Shown piece after piece: positions 1 to 12,552 of a stretch of DNA of 64,000 bases. The notes below the pieces were generated by a model. That model was not told the DNA's origin. It ran no database searches and was given only the letters and a program-made list of their open reading frames with translations. Position 1 is the stretch's first letter. The number at the start of each line of letters is the position of its first letter. Both the position numbers and the translations under genes were made by a program. The stretch comes from Ricinus communis (taxonomy: Eukaryota; Streptophyta; Magnoliopsida; Malpighiales; Euphorbiaceae). The DNA is taken from assembly GCF_019578655.1 (NCBI RefSeq), contig NC_063258.1, positions 18,046,802-18,110,801 on the forward strand. Direction: 5' to 3'.

Positions 1-900
1 TTTGGCCTTAGATCTTGTAATTAGCCAATTTGAACATGTAAAGGATCCCTTGAGCTTGGTGTAGGCTTCAGCACTGTGTTTGTTCTTGGATCATAACTTG
101 AGTCTTGAAGCTTGGTATTGTGATTCGCATCAACATGCACCCAAACCCAATCTCTCGGCTCAAAAATTACTTTCTTTTCCCTTTGTTAGCTTGAGTAACA
201 TATTGCTTTGTCCTCTTCTCAATGTTTACCCATAACTTATCATGCAATTACTTCACATATTCGACATTTCTTGTACCATCTAAATTAACACGCTCATGCA
301 TGGGCAAAGGAGATAAATCTAATGAAGTTAAAGGATTAAAACCATAAACAATCTCAAAAGGTGATTACTTGGTAGCAGAATGCACACTCCTACTATAAAC
401 AAATTCAACATGCGGCAAACATTCTTCCTAAGTTTTCAAATTTTTCTTAATGATATACGCAACCACTTTTGTTTGACCATCAGTTTGTGGATGACAAGTA
501 GTAGAAAATAATAGTTTAGTGCCTAAATTGCACCACAAAGCCTTCAAAATTAACTCAAGAACTTAGCATCTCTATCACTCACAATAGTGAGAGGCATGCC
601 ATGTAAATGCACAATCTCCTTGAGAAACAAATCAGCTATATGTGATGCATCATTAGTTTGATGACATGGAATGAAGTGTGCCATTTTAAAATATCTATCA
701 ACAACCATATATATTGAATCTTTACCATTCCTAGACCTAGGTAAATCAAGCACAAAGCCCATGGAAATATCAATCCAAGGTGTAGAAGGAATAGGTAATG
801 GTGTATACAACCCACGAGGTTTAACCTTGGATTTGGCCTGTTTACAAGTAATACAATTATCACATATTCGCACAACATCACACTTCATATTAGGCTAAAA
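1..900 (-). pseudogene. Element A integrase and pol C-terminus (broken)
   Basis: The longest open piece is 550-888 (minus). It holds the zinc-binding end (CDNCITC) and the integrase core. In family members the first catalytic Asp follows SM (SMDF); here it reads SMGF. The second Asp is kept in VSDRDAKF. The third catalytic residue is Lys instead of Glu (GQTKVV, about 450-475). A conserved VWVH segment of the integrase C-terminal region follows near 130-170, and the pol-tail motif ITRSKAK is readable at 1-25 after a one-base deletion. In element function this enzyme would insert the cDNA copy into the host genome; two of its three active-site residues are gone. Confidence 0.9.
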
Positions 901-2260
901 AAAAATGTTCATGCAACATATCCAAAGTCTTGGCAATACCAAAATCCCCCATGAGCTTCCGTCACAAGCAATTCACATAAAGAACACCTAGGCACAAATA
1001 ATCATTTTTCCATAAACAAGTATCCTTCATGCCTATAGAACTTGCCAAAGGGAACTTACTCATAAGCACTAAACACATTGCAAAAATCAGAATCATTCAT
1101 ATATAATTCCTTAACATGCTCAAATCCTAATAATTTTGCATCTAAAGTGGAAAGAAGAGCATACCTCTGAGATAATGCATCTGCTACAACATTATCTTTA
1201 CCTTGCTTATACTTGATAACATAAAGAAAGGACTTAATAAATTCGCTCCATTTAACATGTTGTCTATAAAGAAAGGATTACAACATTATTTTTGCTAAAG
1301 TAAGCAATTGGGCGTCCTTGCATCAACGCGGCTCCAATGCCAATATCTGAAGCATCAAACTCAACCTCAACGATTTTAGCAAAGTTAGGTAGAACAAGTA
1401 TAGGTGCTAAAATAAGTTTTTCTTTAAGCAAATTAAAGGCCTTATCTTGTTATTCACCCCACTTAAAGCCTACACTTTTCTTAATAACTTCAGCTAAAGG
1501 CACGGCTAAGCTACTAAAATCCATCACAAATTTCCTATAAAAGCTAGCTAAGGTATGGAAATTCCTTACAACAACTTCTATTCCATTTTCACTCACAATG
1601 AATCCCAAAAACATAAGCTTATTAGTGCAAAGAACACTTCTTCAAATTTACAAATAAAGATTCCTTACGCAAAACATCTAACAGCATGCGCACATGCTCC
1701 ATATGATCATCCAATTTATGACTATAAACAAGTATATAATCAAAATAGACAACTACAATTTTTCCTATAAAAGCAAACAATACATGATTTATAAGGCTTA
1801 TAAATCTACTGGATGCGTTAGTAAGGCCAAAAGGTATATCTGACCACTTATACAATCCATATTTTGTTTTAAATGCAATTTTCCATTCATCGCCCTCTTT
1901 CATACGAATTTGATGATAAACCACTCTTTAAATCAATCTTAGAAAAGATACAAGCACCATACAATTCATCAAGCATATCATCGAACCTAGGAATGGGATG
2001 TCTATACTTTATAGTGATTTTGTTGATGGCACGACAATCAATGCACATCCTCCATGTTTCTTCCTTTTTAGGCACAAGTAAAACTGGAATTGCACACGAG
2101 GTCATACTTTTCCTGATCAATCCTTTAGTCATCAATTCTTCAGCTTGCCTTTGCAGCTCCTTAGTCTCCTTGAAGTTGCTCCTATAGGCAGTTCGATTAG
2201 GAATAGAGGATCCAGGAATGAAATCAATTTGATACTCTATTCCCCTAATTGGTGGCAATC
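901..2260 (-). pseudogene. Element A reverse transcriptase / RNase H (broken)
   Basis: Open pieces 1887-2258 and 1622-1924 (minus) encode the reverse transcriptase fingers and palm. The motifs [13 protein letters not shown] and KIDLKSG can be seen, then [13 protein letters not shown] in another frame. The frames are split by one extra T in the run at about 1918-1920. The catalytic YxDD box reads YFDY, so one metal-binding Asp is lost. RNase H and the tether toward integrase follow at about 1040-1560 with further stops. This is a standard gypsy pol middle region and is inactive. Confidence 0.92.
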
Positions 2261-2499
2261 CATGTAGGATCTCTTCAAGAAATAAATCATCAAATTCCTA
2301 CAACAAATAAACAAAAGCATTAGGCAAAGGAGAGTTAAGCTCATTAGCATTAAAATAGGCCTCTTTTTATATAAGTACAAACATGGTTTGATTGGCCAAG
2401 GAGGCTATTTTCACCTCACACTCTCTTCTCTTTCCTTTCCTTTTTTCTCACTTTTCACACCCTCGCCTTTTTCTTTTTTCTCTCATGCGCATACTCTAT

Positions 2500-2960
2500 T
2501 TATTTATTTTTTCTTTTTGTGCACTCATACTCTCGTTTTCTTTCTTTTTGCGCACCATCACTCATGTGTTTTGTATTGCTCTCCTTTTTCATGAACATTT
2601 GGTCTTCATACACCTCTTTGGGTGTCAAAGGAACAAGTGTAATATATTTGGCATTCATTATAAAAGAGTATTTGTTAGTAAAACAATCATGAATGACTCG
2701 TCTATCAAATTGCCATAGGCAACCTAAAAGAATATGTCCAACATGCATAGACACCACAATACACAACACCTCATCCTTACACCTACCAATAAAGAAAGAC
2801 ACTAATACTTGCTTAGCAACTCTAATCTCACCACAATTATTCAACCATTGAAGCTTATATGGCCTAAGGTGTTTAAAAGTTGGTAAACATAATTTTTTAA
2901 CAAGTTTGGTACTAGCCACATTAGTACAACTACCCCCATCAATTATCATGCTATATACCT
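2500..2960 (-). pseudogene. Element A aspartic protease region
   Basis: The minus-strand reading frame opens with MIIDGGSCTNVAS, which holds the D-(S/G)-G active-site triplet of retroviral-type aspartic proteases. It continues with PYKLQWLNNCGE and LVPLTPKEVYEDQM, wording characteristic of one group of plant gypsy elements. The frame stays open for 149 residues but has lost its link to gag. The end of the frame, which reads into the T-rich stretch at 2400-2600, is not protease. The enzyme would process the gag-pol polyprotein. Active-site residues look intact although its surroundings are broken. Confidence 0.85.
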
Positions 2961-4186
2961 TATCTTTGACTCGGTTATAAACCCAATGCTCGCCTTGCCA
3001 CTAACATATCACCATGTTCGGCATACGCTTGGTCACTACCATCTTCTAGGGGCGGTATCTTTTCTTCTTCTTCACTTTTGAACTCCACTTCCCCATTATC
3101 CTTCATAATCATGGCTCTTTTTTTGGACATTGAGAAGCTATGTGGCCCATTCCCAAATACCTTAAACAATTAATATCTCTAGTTTTGGATATTTGAGGAG
3201 TGGGTCTACCTTAGAATTTATTGTTGCCCTCCACTTTAGGATCCTTGAAAGACTCAAACTTAGGCTTAGAAACAGCCTTGTCATCCTTCTTCCAATTCGA
3301 CTTCCATAGGGAAGTTGAGGCCGAATTGGTTTTAGCACTCTTGCTCTTCAATTGTCTCTCAATCTTCATGGCCATGTGCAACATATCCTCTATCTCCATA
3401 TAGTGTTAAAGCTCAACCACATTAGCTATGCCTCGGTTCAATCCATGCAAGAACCTTGCCATTGTTGCTTCGCGGTCTTCTTCCACATTAGCCCAAATAA
3501 TTGCAATCTCTATGTCTTTATAATATTCTTCAACACTCTTAGATCCTTGCACTAGACTTTGCAATATATTATGCAACTTTCTAACGATAATGTTGAGGAA
3601 TAAAACATTTCCTCATTACAGCTTTCATCTCCTCCCATGTGGAATAGGACGCCCTCGATTCCTCCTCCTACTTATCACAAGTTGATCCAACCAAATAATA
3701 GCATAATTAGTAAATCCTGTAGCAAAAAGTTTTACCTTTCTCTCTTACGAGTAGTTGTGGAAATCGAACATAAGCTCCACTTTATTTTTCCACTCATGGT
3801 AAGCCTTGGGATCGTTTTCTCCTTGAAAATTTTAGGATTTTCATCTTAATGTTTTCCAAATTCCCATCTACTCTCCTTGCTCCTCTTTTATCATTGTCAA
3901 ATCTGCCCCGGTTTGCATTAGACCCACGTTCCACCTGTTCAAAGTCATCATCATCATATTCTTCATGGTCCATGTCATGGGTGTACCTCGGCCTCCTATT
4001 GTGTTGGTTGAGACACCTAGGCTTCCCCCTTTAGGAACTTGACTCCACTCTCTCCAACCTCTTATCCATGCTCTTGAACCTTAGATTGAGCCATTCCAAG
4101 GTCCCTTGTATAGCCTTCATGTATAATTTTAGGTCCACATCCTTTGGCTCCTCCACCGCAATCCCTTTATCTTTACTTTAAGACAT
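2961..4186 (-). pseudogene. Element A gag (broken)
   Basis: The likely gag start is the ATG at 4184-4186 (minus strand), and its third codon is already TAA. A second TAA follows about 50 codons on. The nucleocapsid zinc knuckle is readable at about 3120-3175 as CLRYLGMGHIASQC, where the second Cys of CX2CX4HX4C is replaced by Tyr. Directly after it, a run of seven A (3118-3124) marks a frameshift into the acidic segment 2975-3169. The piece 3211-3399 is the Lys/Ser-rich linker before the knuckle. In an active element gag would build the particle and bind RNA. Confidence 0.85.
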
Positions 4187-4878
4187 TATGTAAATCTCCA
4201 AAATAAAGAAATTTGTTGTTCCTCACACACTCTCATACTTGTTTGCAGTGAAAAAAGGTCTCACTCTCATATTTCATACAAATTGGTTTTATCCTCTTTT
4301 AGACTCAAAAAACTCTTGCCTTTTTCACTCTAATTCTTTTCTATAGTTTTTATAGGAACTAACTGTTTCTTAATCAAAATAGCCTTTTTAGAGCTCAATT
4401 GACACTAATCACTCAAAATCTTTCTAAAGCTTAAGTAGCGCGTTTTTAAGAAAAGGTGCTCAAAGGAAAAGGTTAAGGTAAAAGTAAAATAACTAGTATG
4501 GTGTAAAGGTAATGATATGGCAGCAATAAATGATAAACAAGATAGCCTCGATAACTTGAATAAAATATCAATACTCACAAATGAAGAAATATAACAAATT
4601 GGATTTTCTTTGATGACCCAAAACTTCTTTATTTTTGCTATTCTTTTCTTCTCTTTTCTTTTCTTTTCTTTGCTTTTCTTTGCTTTTATTTTATTTTATT
4701 TTCTCTTATTTTCTTTTTTTTATCAACAACTGAATTGAAATAACTAAACTTGAATCAAAGAAACAAAGAACATGAAAGGAATGGGTGAAAGGAAAAACAT
4801 TAAGGTTGTAGGACAGAAATTTTAACACACAAATCAGGAAGATATCCAAGGATAAGTAGAACCTGATTTTGAGTCTAA
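4187..4878 (-). other. Element A untranslated leader between primer site and gag
   Basis: No coding signal is visible. The stretch holds a pyrimidine-rich simple repeat on the plus strand at about 4640-4722 (TTTTC/TTTTG/TTTTA units). Position and length (about 0.7 kb) fit the 5' leader of a gypsy element. Confidence 0.6.
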
Positions 4879-4890
4879 GCTCTAATACCA
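4879..4890 (-). other. Element A primer binding site (tRNA-Met type)
   Basis: The minus strand reads TGGTATTAGAGC. This is the start of the classical plant initiator-tRNA-Met primer site (TGGTATCAGAGC) with one C-to-T change. It lies two bases inside the LTR end, as expected. Confidence 0.88.
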
Positions 4891-4892
4891 AA

Positions 4893-5788
4893 TGATGTGA
4901 TTCTTGATAGATTTTGCAAGAAACACATTGCGGAATTGTTGCCAAGAACGGCTAAAGTTAGATTCATAAACAAAGACCTCGACCCAACACTTTATTAGAA
5001 GTGTGTGCCTTGGTATAAAAAGGTTTTGGATGCCACACTTAAGATTAGAAAGAAGGTGAGTGATACGTCTCAAAGAACGCTAGAAGAACTAGTCTTGATA
5101 AGTTCATAAGTTCTTAGAAGAACCAAGAATTGAATTCTCTCAATAGAATCAATAATAAAAATATTCATTAACTTGAACCATTCGGCTATGGTGTGTTTAA
5201 ATTGCCAAAGATACAACCTTAACTTCTTTACACGTTCAGGAAAAGACTAGAATAGGAAAATAAAAATCAAAGACTAAATTAGAAGTTTCCTAATTAACAA
5301 AATAAGTAACTAGAGTGATTTAGGCAATTTTTGATATAGGAAGAATGCACTAAATCAACATCTAATATTTCTAACTAACTAAAAGGGGCGACTGCCCTTG
5401 TTTCCTAAGCAAAATTAGGTGCCTAGGTCAAGCTCACAAGCATGCACCTCCCTATTTCCTCTTTAAACTTCTATCCTTGCTTCCTCTTTAAGAGTTTGGC
5501 CTTCCTTTGTTCCCTTGAGTAAAATTTCATCCAAAACTTAAGGACTCATGGCCCAACATGTTGAATTAGGTCAATAACAAGATTGGGCTTGATTAACTCT
5601 AACTCTTCATATGGCTTCGAAGGCTTGGCCCAAATATATTGAATAAGACCATTTAAGGCTCCCTTCATTCTCTTAGCTCTAGCTCTTGTAATTGGGCTCC
5701 CTTGATGAATAATGGATCACATAGGCTTAGAACTTGATCTCCTTGACTTAGTTGGCTACTTGGTTCTTCGAGCTTTAGGGTTGCATCA
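4893..5788 (-). repeat. Element A 5' LTR
   Basis: On the minus strand it begins TGATGCAACC and ends CACATCA, giving TGATG/CATCA termini, and it is followed by the primer site. Its length is about 896 bp. The partner LTR lies outside the window, so the outer boundary rests on the termini and on the resumption of the dispersed repeat at 5789. The bases 5789-5793 (ATTCA) are the expected target-site copy. Confidence 0.75.
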
Positions 5789-8284
5789 ATTCAGTTGCAT
5801 GCAGTTTTTATAGAGTGAAAGCCCTTGTTTCATAAGAAGAAGAAATAAGAAGCTAAATATAAACAAATAAAGAAAGAAATATGAATAAACTAAAGTCAAA
5901 TCAAGAATTAGAGAGGAATTGACTAGGAAACAATGCTCGTAGTCCCAAATTTTATGAGCCAGTTTAACAAAAATAAGGATAAATTCATGTAGGCGTACCT
6001 AAAAATGCTCCGACCCAAATCACTTCATTATATGCGTTTCAAACATCAAAGAGCTCGAATTTTGACTTGTATTATGCTTGGATTAATCGAAAAAAAATGA
6101 TTTCTCCCTTATGCGCGTGGATTTACACCTCGTTCTGCTTGATCATCAAGCTAAGATCCAATACCATCGGTTAAACTTGTCAATTACATTACCATGATTC
6201 TTTAGGCAAAACCTTGCATCATCACAAGTCCTCGTGCCTAGAGAAATAATGAAGGATGGAGATCCAATGGTACATATCCTAAATCAGAATATTTAGGTGT
6301 GCCTCGATTCCTATTGTTCCCTCTTTCTTCTAAAAGATTCGTCCGCGATCATTTGAAAAATGATATCAATATATTATCAACTAATTTTCTTTCTTCACAT
6401 TCGTCGAAGCATTGGATCGGTGCCTATGATTGCCACTTCCACGCACTTTCACTCAACACTCGTGTTTATGCTCTCCAAATTAAACCAAACGATCATTCTA
6501 GATAGAGATTAGAAAGAGAGATATAATATAAACAAACAAAATAAGAATATAGGTAGGATTTCATATCCGATAAGAAAAAATATCACAAGTTCTTTGTTCT
6601 CTTCCATACGGCTAGGCGTAAGGATCAAATCGAATTGATTTAAACACAAGGGTAGAGAAAGCACACAAAAGAAAGGAAGGACAGGACGGATAAGTCTATG
6701 CTCGGTGGTGCCTTAATAAGTCCATAAAATTTTTGAAAGAACCCATAACTTAATTTTCTGCAAGGTAGAAAACTAAAATAATATACTAATTACTGTCAAG
6801 TATTCGGTTGGATGTGGTTTTTATAGTGCAAAAGATCAAATTCCATATGAAGAAGAAACTCAAAGCTAAATATAAATAAATAAATATGAATAAATAAAGT
6901 GAAGGCTTGGTATTTTACCAAGTTAATCTAAACTTTTATTTATGTTAGACAGCCTTTAATTCTTTATAATTAATTTTCTTAAGTATAAGTTATTTAAGAG
7001 TCTTGTTGGGAGTTAGAGTTTTTTTTTTTGCTTAATTAGGTGAGTGATCCTTGGTGAAGAAATCAACATTGAGTACAGGTTTGGCACAAGTTAGCCACGT
7101 TCGTATCAACAAAAGAGTAGTTAACTGGTCAATAACTCTTATAGTCTCAAATTTTATGAGCCAGGTTAAAAAAAACAAGGAAAAATTCGTGTGGGCCTAC
7201 CTAATAATACTCCAACCTAAATTACTTCATTATATGCATCCTAAATATCAAAATGCTTGCATTGCTACTTGTATTACACCTTGATGAATAAAAAATAACA
7301 TGATTTATCCCTTACGCACGTGGATTTATGTCTTGTCTTGCTTAATCATCAAGCTAAACCCCAATGCCACCGGTTAAGCTTGTGAATTGAGTTTCCATGA
7401 TTCCTTATGCCAATCCTTATGTATTCAGAAGTCATCGCGCCTAGAGGAACAAGGAATGATGGAGATCCCAATAATGCCAATCCTGAATTAAAATATTTGG
7501 GTCAGACTAGATTCTCAGCATTCCCTCTTTCCTTAAAAAGATTCATTCGAGAACATCCTAAGAAACTCAATCAACTAATTTTCTTTCTTCACATTTGTCC
7601 AAGCCTTGGATTAATGCCTATGATTGCCGCTTCCACGTGCTTTCACTCAACACTCGTGTTTACGCTCCCCAAATAAAATCATAAGTTCTTTATTATTTTC
7701 CATATGATTAAGCTTAAGGATAAAATTGAATAGATTTAAATACAAGGGTAGACAAAGAACACAAAAGAAAGGAAGGACGTGAGCAATAAGTTTGGGGCCA
7801 AAGTGTTATTCGATATGTCCATGCAAATTTCCCCTGTTTTCATTGTGGAATCATGGGAGAACAATTGACAAGCTTAATTGATGGAATTGAGGTGTGACTT
7901 GATGTTCAAGCAGCACGAGATGCAAACCTATGCACGTAAGAGAGAAATCGTGCTGCTTTCAATTAATACAAGCGAGAATGCACGTGTTTTGATGTTTATG
8001 AGGTATATAATGAAGAGAATTGGGTCGGAGTGTTATTAGATACACCCATGCAAATTTTCTCTTATTTTCGTTAATAAATCATGGGAATATAATTGACAAG
8101 ATTCATTAGTGCATTGGAGCATGATTTGATGATCAAGCATAACGAGATGCAAATACAAGCATGTGATGGAGAAATCATGTTCCTTTCGATTAATCAAAGC
8201 TGGAATACGTATATTTTGATGTTTGGGACGCATATAATGATGTAATTTTAGCCGAAGTGTTATTAGGTAGGTCTATAGAGATTT
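5789..8284. repeat. Dispersed repeat cluster, copies 1, 2 and inverted copy 3 (first part)
   Basis: A unit of roughly 1.0 kb occurs head to tail (about 5789-6830 and 6831-7789, + orientation). It then occurs inverted (7790-8284, continued at 10596). Landmarks shared by copies are AAATTTTATGAGCCAG, CCTCGATTCTCATTGTTCCC, CATTGGATCGGTGCCTATG, and a GTTGCATGTGGTTTTTATAG segment that marks the join between units. Copy 2 has about 220 bp of unrelated sequence at 6900-7120. In the inverted part a sub-block repeats with a 227-bp period (7804, 8031, 8258). No coding frame is convincing. It may be a decayed LTR family, but I cannot name it. Confidence 0.8.
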
Positions 8285-10595
8285 TGTAACACCCCCATCA
8301 CATGTTAACCAATAAACATTAGCCAGGAAGCATACAAGCGTCGTAGAATATATACTACAGGTAGATAGGTCAATATGTAGGTTGTTAAGAATCCAGACAC
8401 GAGGTTATTAACATATAAACATATGATTATACTTAAACATCATTTAACAAGTATTACAAACATCTTCTTATGCCTTATAAGGCATACTTCCATATATATC
8501 ACATAACTGCATACAAAAATGCATCAGGAGGAGACTTCACAAAACTGGCCCAACTTGGCGAGAATCGCTAAAAGCTAGACTTCGCATACAACCAACGGAT
8601 GCACTACTATTTACAAACCTAAAAAGAAAAATTTTGGAGAGGGGTGAGCCTCCAGCTCAGTAAATAAATAATCAACATAATCTATATCACATACACTTAA
8701 TACAATTTCCACCCAATCACATAACTTTCCATGATATTCATAGTTTAGGTATAAAGTCATACCATTCTACTCAATTCATTACAACCATCTTAGAAGAAAT
8801 ACAATTCAACAATTATGGTTAGTTCTCACGGCCATGGATCCCCTTTAATGTGCTACTCCGCCTCATCCTCACATATCACACACGTAAGCTGCTCCGCCTC
8901 ATCTCACATTATACACTTTTATAGCCTCTCTAGGCTTTAGCCTCCCAAGGCTTTATATATATATCTTTCTTTTATAGGGGAATCCACCATTCACATGCAC
9001 ATATGCACTTAACATCACAATTCAATCATTTCACTTATATCATATTTCAGCAATAACAATTGTTCCACTCAACACCAATCATTTCCATCTCAGTCATTCA
9101 AACATAAACAATATTAAGCAAACGCAACCATTTGCGGAACATTTGATTAAATATATGAACATAGCAAATATTAACTATTTACTTACTCAAAATATACTTA
9201 TTCCTTTAGCATATAAGAACCTCCTTTCTCCACAACTTCCTTTCCGTGCCTTTGAGTACTGTCAACACATTCATCAATTCACATTTCATGCATATTACAA
9301 ATATTCATGTAAATGCGAGTTCTAATGCATTACAAGATCATCCCCTCTCTAATTCATAGGTCTAACTCTTCCTCTAAGACTCTCAATTACTGTTTTAATA
9401 TCCTATAAACATTTCCCATCTAGTTAAATACCAATTTAACTCAAATTAACATCAATAAATTGCATAAAACTAATCTCCAACATTTCTGTTTTCTAGACAG
9501 AATTTAGTACCAAGGTATATTTATTGCTGGGCAAAATTGGCTTAATACAAAACTCTCATATTAAATAGACATATCCATTTATGCATCTAGTTTCATCTCC
9601 AAGAAGAATTACTCAATTCCGACTTCTATAGATTTAATTATTTTCAAATTACTGAGCAAGGGTCATACAGCTAGTTGTACCCGAGCAGCAATCTGTTTGC
9701 TCAATTTAAGCAACCAAAACGGCAAAAATAGCAAAATCACAAACTATAAAGTTATAGAGGACTCTTTAAAATTTCCATAGACACCAATTAAGCTTAATTT
9801 GGACTTATATAGCCCATGTTATGCCTAAAATACAGAACATCAAGGTTGCTGGAATTTTGACAGTTTTCTATCTTAACATACTTAAACTTAAATCAAGCTT
9901 AATCTTTATGCAATCATTCAATACTCTACTAATTCATGATAATCAGACCTTTAATTAATCAATGAGAGCATCAAATGAAGTTTTTCCAATTTGTAATCAA
10001 GAACTCTAATGACAAATTAATAACACTCAAGTAACAACTTACCAATTTCAGCTTTTGGGTTGCTAATATGCTTAAATCCTTTAGCTTTAGCTTGGCTCCT
10101 TCAATAGTTGGCAAAATCCTATCTTAATCTTAAGTTTTTCTAGGTATTCCACTCCTCTCTCTTATTCCAAATTTTGTGTTTTTGGCCATGTACGAATTTT
10201 AGAGAAATGAAGAGGTAAAATGAGCTTACTCATGGTTCCAATTTCCAATATTCCTCTCTTAATGCTACCACGTACTAAACTATTTTTATCACCCTAAATC
10301 AATTCTTACTAACCATATATAGGTACTAACTTTTAATTGTATCTTTTAAGTCCAATCTATTTACCCAATCTTCAACTATTGGTTCAATTAAGTCTTAAGG
10401 CTTAATACACATAACCCAAGTACTTAATCAACTTATCTAAATTAATAATCTAATATCATGCTTCTTATTCTCTACTTATAATTAATATATATATATGTTC
10501 TCATAAAATAAAAATATCATTGATATACCATCATATGCCCAATGATTAAATGTAAATGCACATAACATGGATAATGAGAAAATGCAAGCGTTACA
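8285..10595 (-). mobile_element. Solo LTR 1 (2.3 kb) with 5-bp target duplication GATTT
   Basis: The segment starts TGTAACACCCC and ends GCGTTACA (TG...CA). It is flanked by perfect GATTT copies at 8280-8284 and 10596-10600. The dispersed repeat reads continuously across it. No internal copy of the terminus, primer site or pol domain is visible, so it is a solo LTR and not a full element. On the minus strand it ends GGGGTGTTACA and carries a TGAGCTGGAGGCTCACCCC stretch, wording common in plant gypsy (Tekay-like chromovirus) LTRs; that assignment is inference. Confidence 0.88.
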
Positions 10596-11055
10596 GATTT
10601 TCCCTTGTTTCATTAAGCTAGCTCATAAAATTTGAGACTACGAGAGTTGTTGGCTAGTCAACTCCTATCTGGCTCTTGGTTTGACTTTAGTTTATTCATT
10701 TTTCTTTATTTATTTATTCATATTTAGTTTCTAGTTTCTTTTCTTATGGAATGAGGGGCTTTTGCACTATGGAAACCGCATGCACCTGAACATTTGAGGC
10801 TAGTGGGCATATTATTTTAGTTTTCTACCTTGTAGAGAAATAAGTTATGGGTTCTTTCAAGACTTTTATGGACTTATGAAGACTTGCACTAGCGAACCTA
10901 GTCTTATTGCTCACGTCCTTCCTTTTTTGTGTTCTTTCTCTACCCTTGAGTTTAAATCAATTCGATTTGATCTTTATGCTTAGCCATGGAAGAGAATAAA
11001 AAACTTGTGATTTCTTTTTCTATCAGATATGAAATCCTACCTATGTTCTAATTTC
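10596..11055 (-). repeat. Dispersed repeat, inverted copy 3 (second part)
   Basis: This continues copy 3 after solo LTR 1. It shows the reverse complement of the landmarks seen elsewhere, for example CTCATAAAATTTGAGACTACG and AAATCAATTCGATTTGATC. It ends in an inverted junction with copy 4 at about 11055. Confidence 0.78.
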
Positions 11056-11971
11056 TTTCCTTAAAGGAACAAGGAAATAGGGATCCTAATGCTGCAAATC
11101 TTAAATCGAAATATTTGGGAGTGCCTCGATTCTCATCCTTCCCTCTTTCCACAAAAAGATTTTTATATGATCATTCAGAGAATGATATCAATACATGATC
11201 AACTAATTTTTTTTCTCCACATTCGTCGAAGTATTGGATCAGTGCCTATGATTGTCATTTTCCACGTGCTTTCACTCAACACTCATATTTATGCTCTCCA
11301 AATAAAACCAAACCATCATATACTAGACAGAGATTAGGAAGAAAGACCCAAAAGAAATAAACAAAATGAGAACATAGGTAAGATTTTAGATCCGGTAAGG
11401 AAAGAAATCACAAGTTCTTTATTGTCTTCCGTATGGCTAAGCGTAAGGATAAAATCGAGTTGATTTAAACACAAGGGCAGATAAAGAAAATAAGACAAAG
11501 GAAGGACGTAAATGATAAGTCTATGCTCACTCTCGTGAGTGTTGATAAGTCCACAAAGTCCTTGAAAGAACCAATGAACTAATTTCCCATAAGGTATGAC
11601 ATTGAAATAATATGCTCATTGGCATTAAGTATTCGGTTGCATGTGGTTTTTATAGTGCGAAAGCCCTAATTCCATAAGAAGAAGAAACTAGAAGCTAAAT
11701 ATTAATTAATAAATAAATAAATAAAGATAAATAAACTAGAGTTAAATCAAGAATGAGAGAGGAATTGACTAGGCAACAGCTCCCGTAATCCCAAATTTTA
11801 TGAGCCAGCTTAACAAAAAAAGGATAAATTCGAGTGGGCCTATCTAAAAATACTCTAATCCAAATTACTTCATTATATGCGTCTCATACATCAAAAAGCT
11901 CGCATTCCCACTTATATTAGATTTCTCCCTTTCACGCGTAGATTTAAGTGACATCTTATTTTATCATCTAC
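11056..11971 (+). repeat. Dispersed repeat, copies 4 and 5 (first part)
   Basis: These copies are in + orientation again. Copy 4 runs to about 11630 and copy 5 starts at the GTTGCATGTGGTTTTTATAG join. Copy 5 is cut at 11971 by solo LTR 2 and continues at 18518. The reading frame at 11089-11337 is not a gene; it is a chance opening that recurs in diverged form in the other copies. Confidence 0.78.
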
Positions 11972-12552
11972 TATCATACTCGTACTCTAAGTATGCATTT
12001 ATCCTTTTAGCATTGCATTTTCATATAGTATCTTAATTGAATTAAGGTAGTACTTAAGTGTGATAAATAATAAATAATAGTGGGACTTAATTGAAATGAA
12101 AAAAAGATGGTGGATTGAATTAGGATGAAAGAATAAAAGTTAGAGGGTTCATAAGTAATATGAACAATTCATTAAGGACCTAAGGGGATATTTTACAACT
12201 AATCCTATCCTAAAGTATGTCTAGAATCATCCACTCTCTACTCCTAAGTCTCCATATACAAATATGTTCACACACAAACTTAATATAAGAAAAGAAAAGA
12301 GAGGAATTAAGAGAGTTTCTTCATTAAACAACCTGGTCTAATCTTTATCCAAGAGAATTTCAAGGTTTAAGCACTTTGTTGGTCATAATCTACGTCCATA
12401 AAGACTTTAAAGGTTTATTTGGTAAGTATTATAAGAGTTCTTATTGATTTAAGTTAGGATTGGTGAGTTGTATTCTCGAGTTGGATTTTTCTGATTTTTC
12501 AGCCTCTGTATTTATTTCATATCTTGAGCTATAAGACTCCAAATTAGGCGTG

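Larger units (their letters stand above)
1..5788 (-). mobile_element. Ty3/gypsy LTR retrotransposon A, decayed, 3' end outside window
   Basis: Read on the minus strand, this stretch gives LTR, tRNA-Met-type primer site, leader, gag, protease, reverse transcriptase, RNase H and integrase in that order, which is the Ty3/gypsy order. The pol tail lies at window bases 1-30, so the 3' LTR is expected just outside the window. All domains carry stops, frameshifts or lost catalytic residues, so this copy cannot be autonomous. The 5' LTR ends exactly where a dispersed repeat resumes (after 5788), so the element probably inserted into that repeat. The clade is not certain; the protease and pol-tail wording is of the chromovirus type. 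Confidence 0.93.

Noticed and set aside
2388..2718. Plus-strand open frames rich in Phe/Leu/His
   Set aside because: They lie opposite the end of the element A protease frame in CT-rich simple sequence; no domain and no start context.
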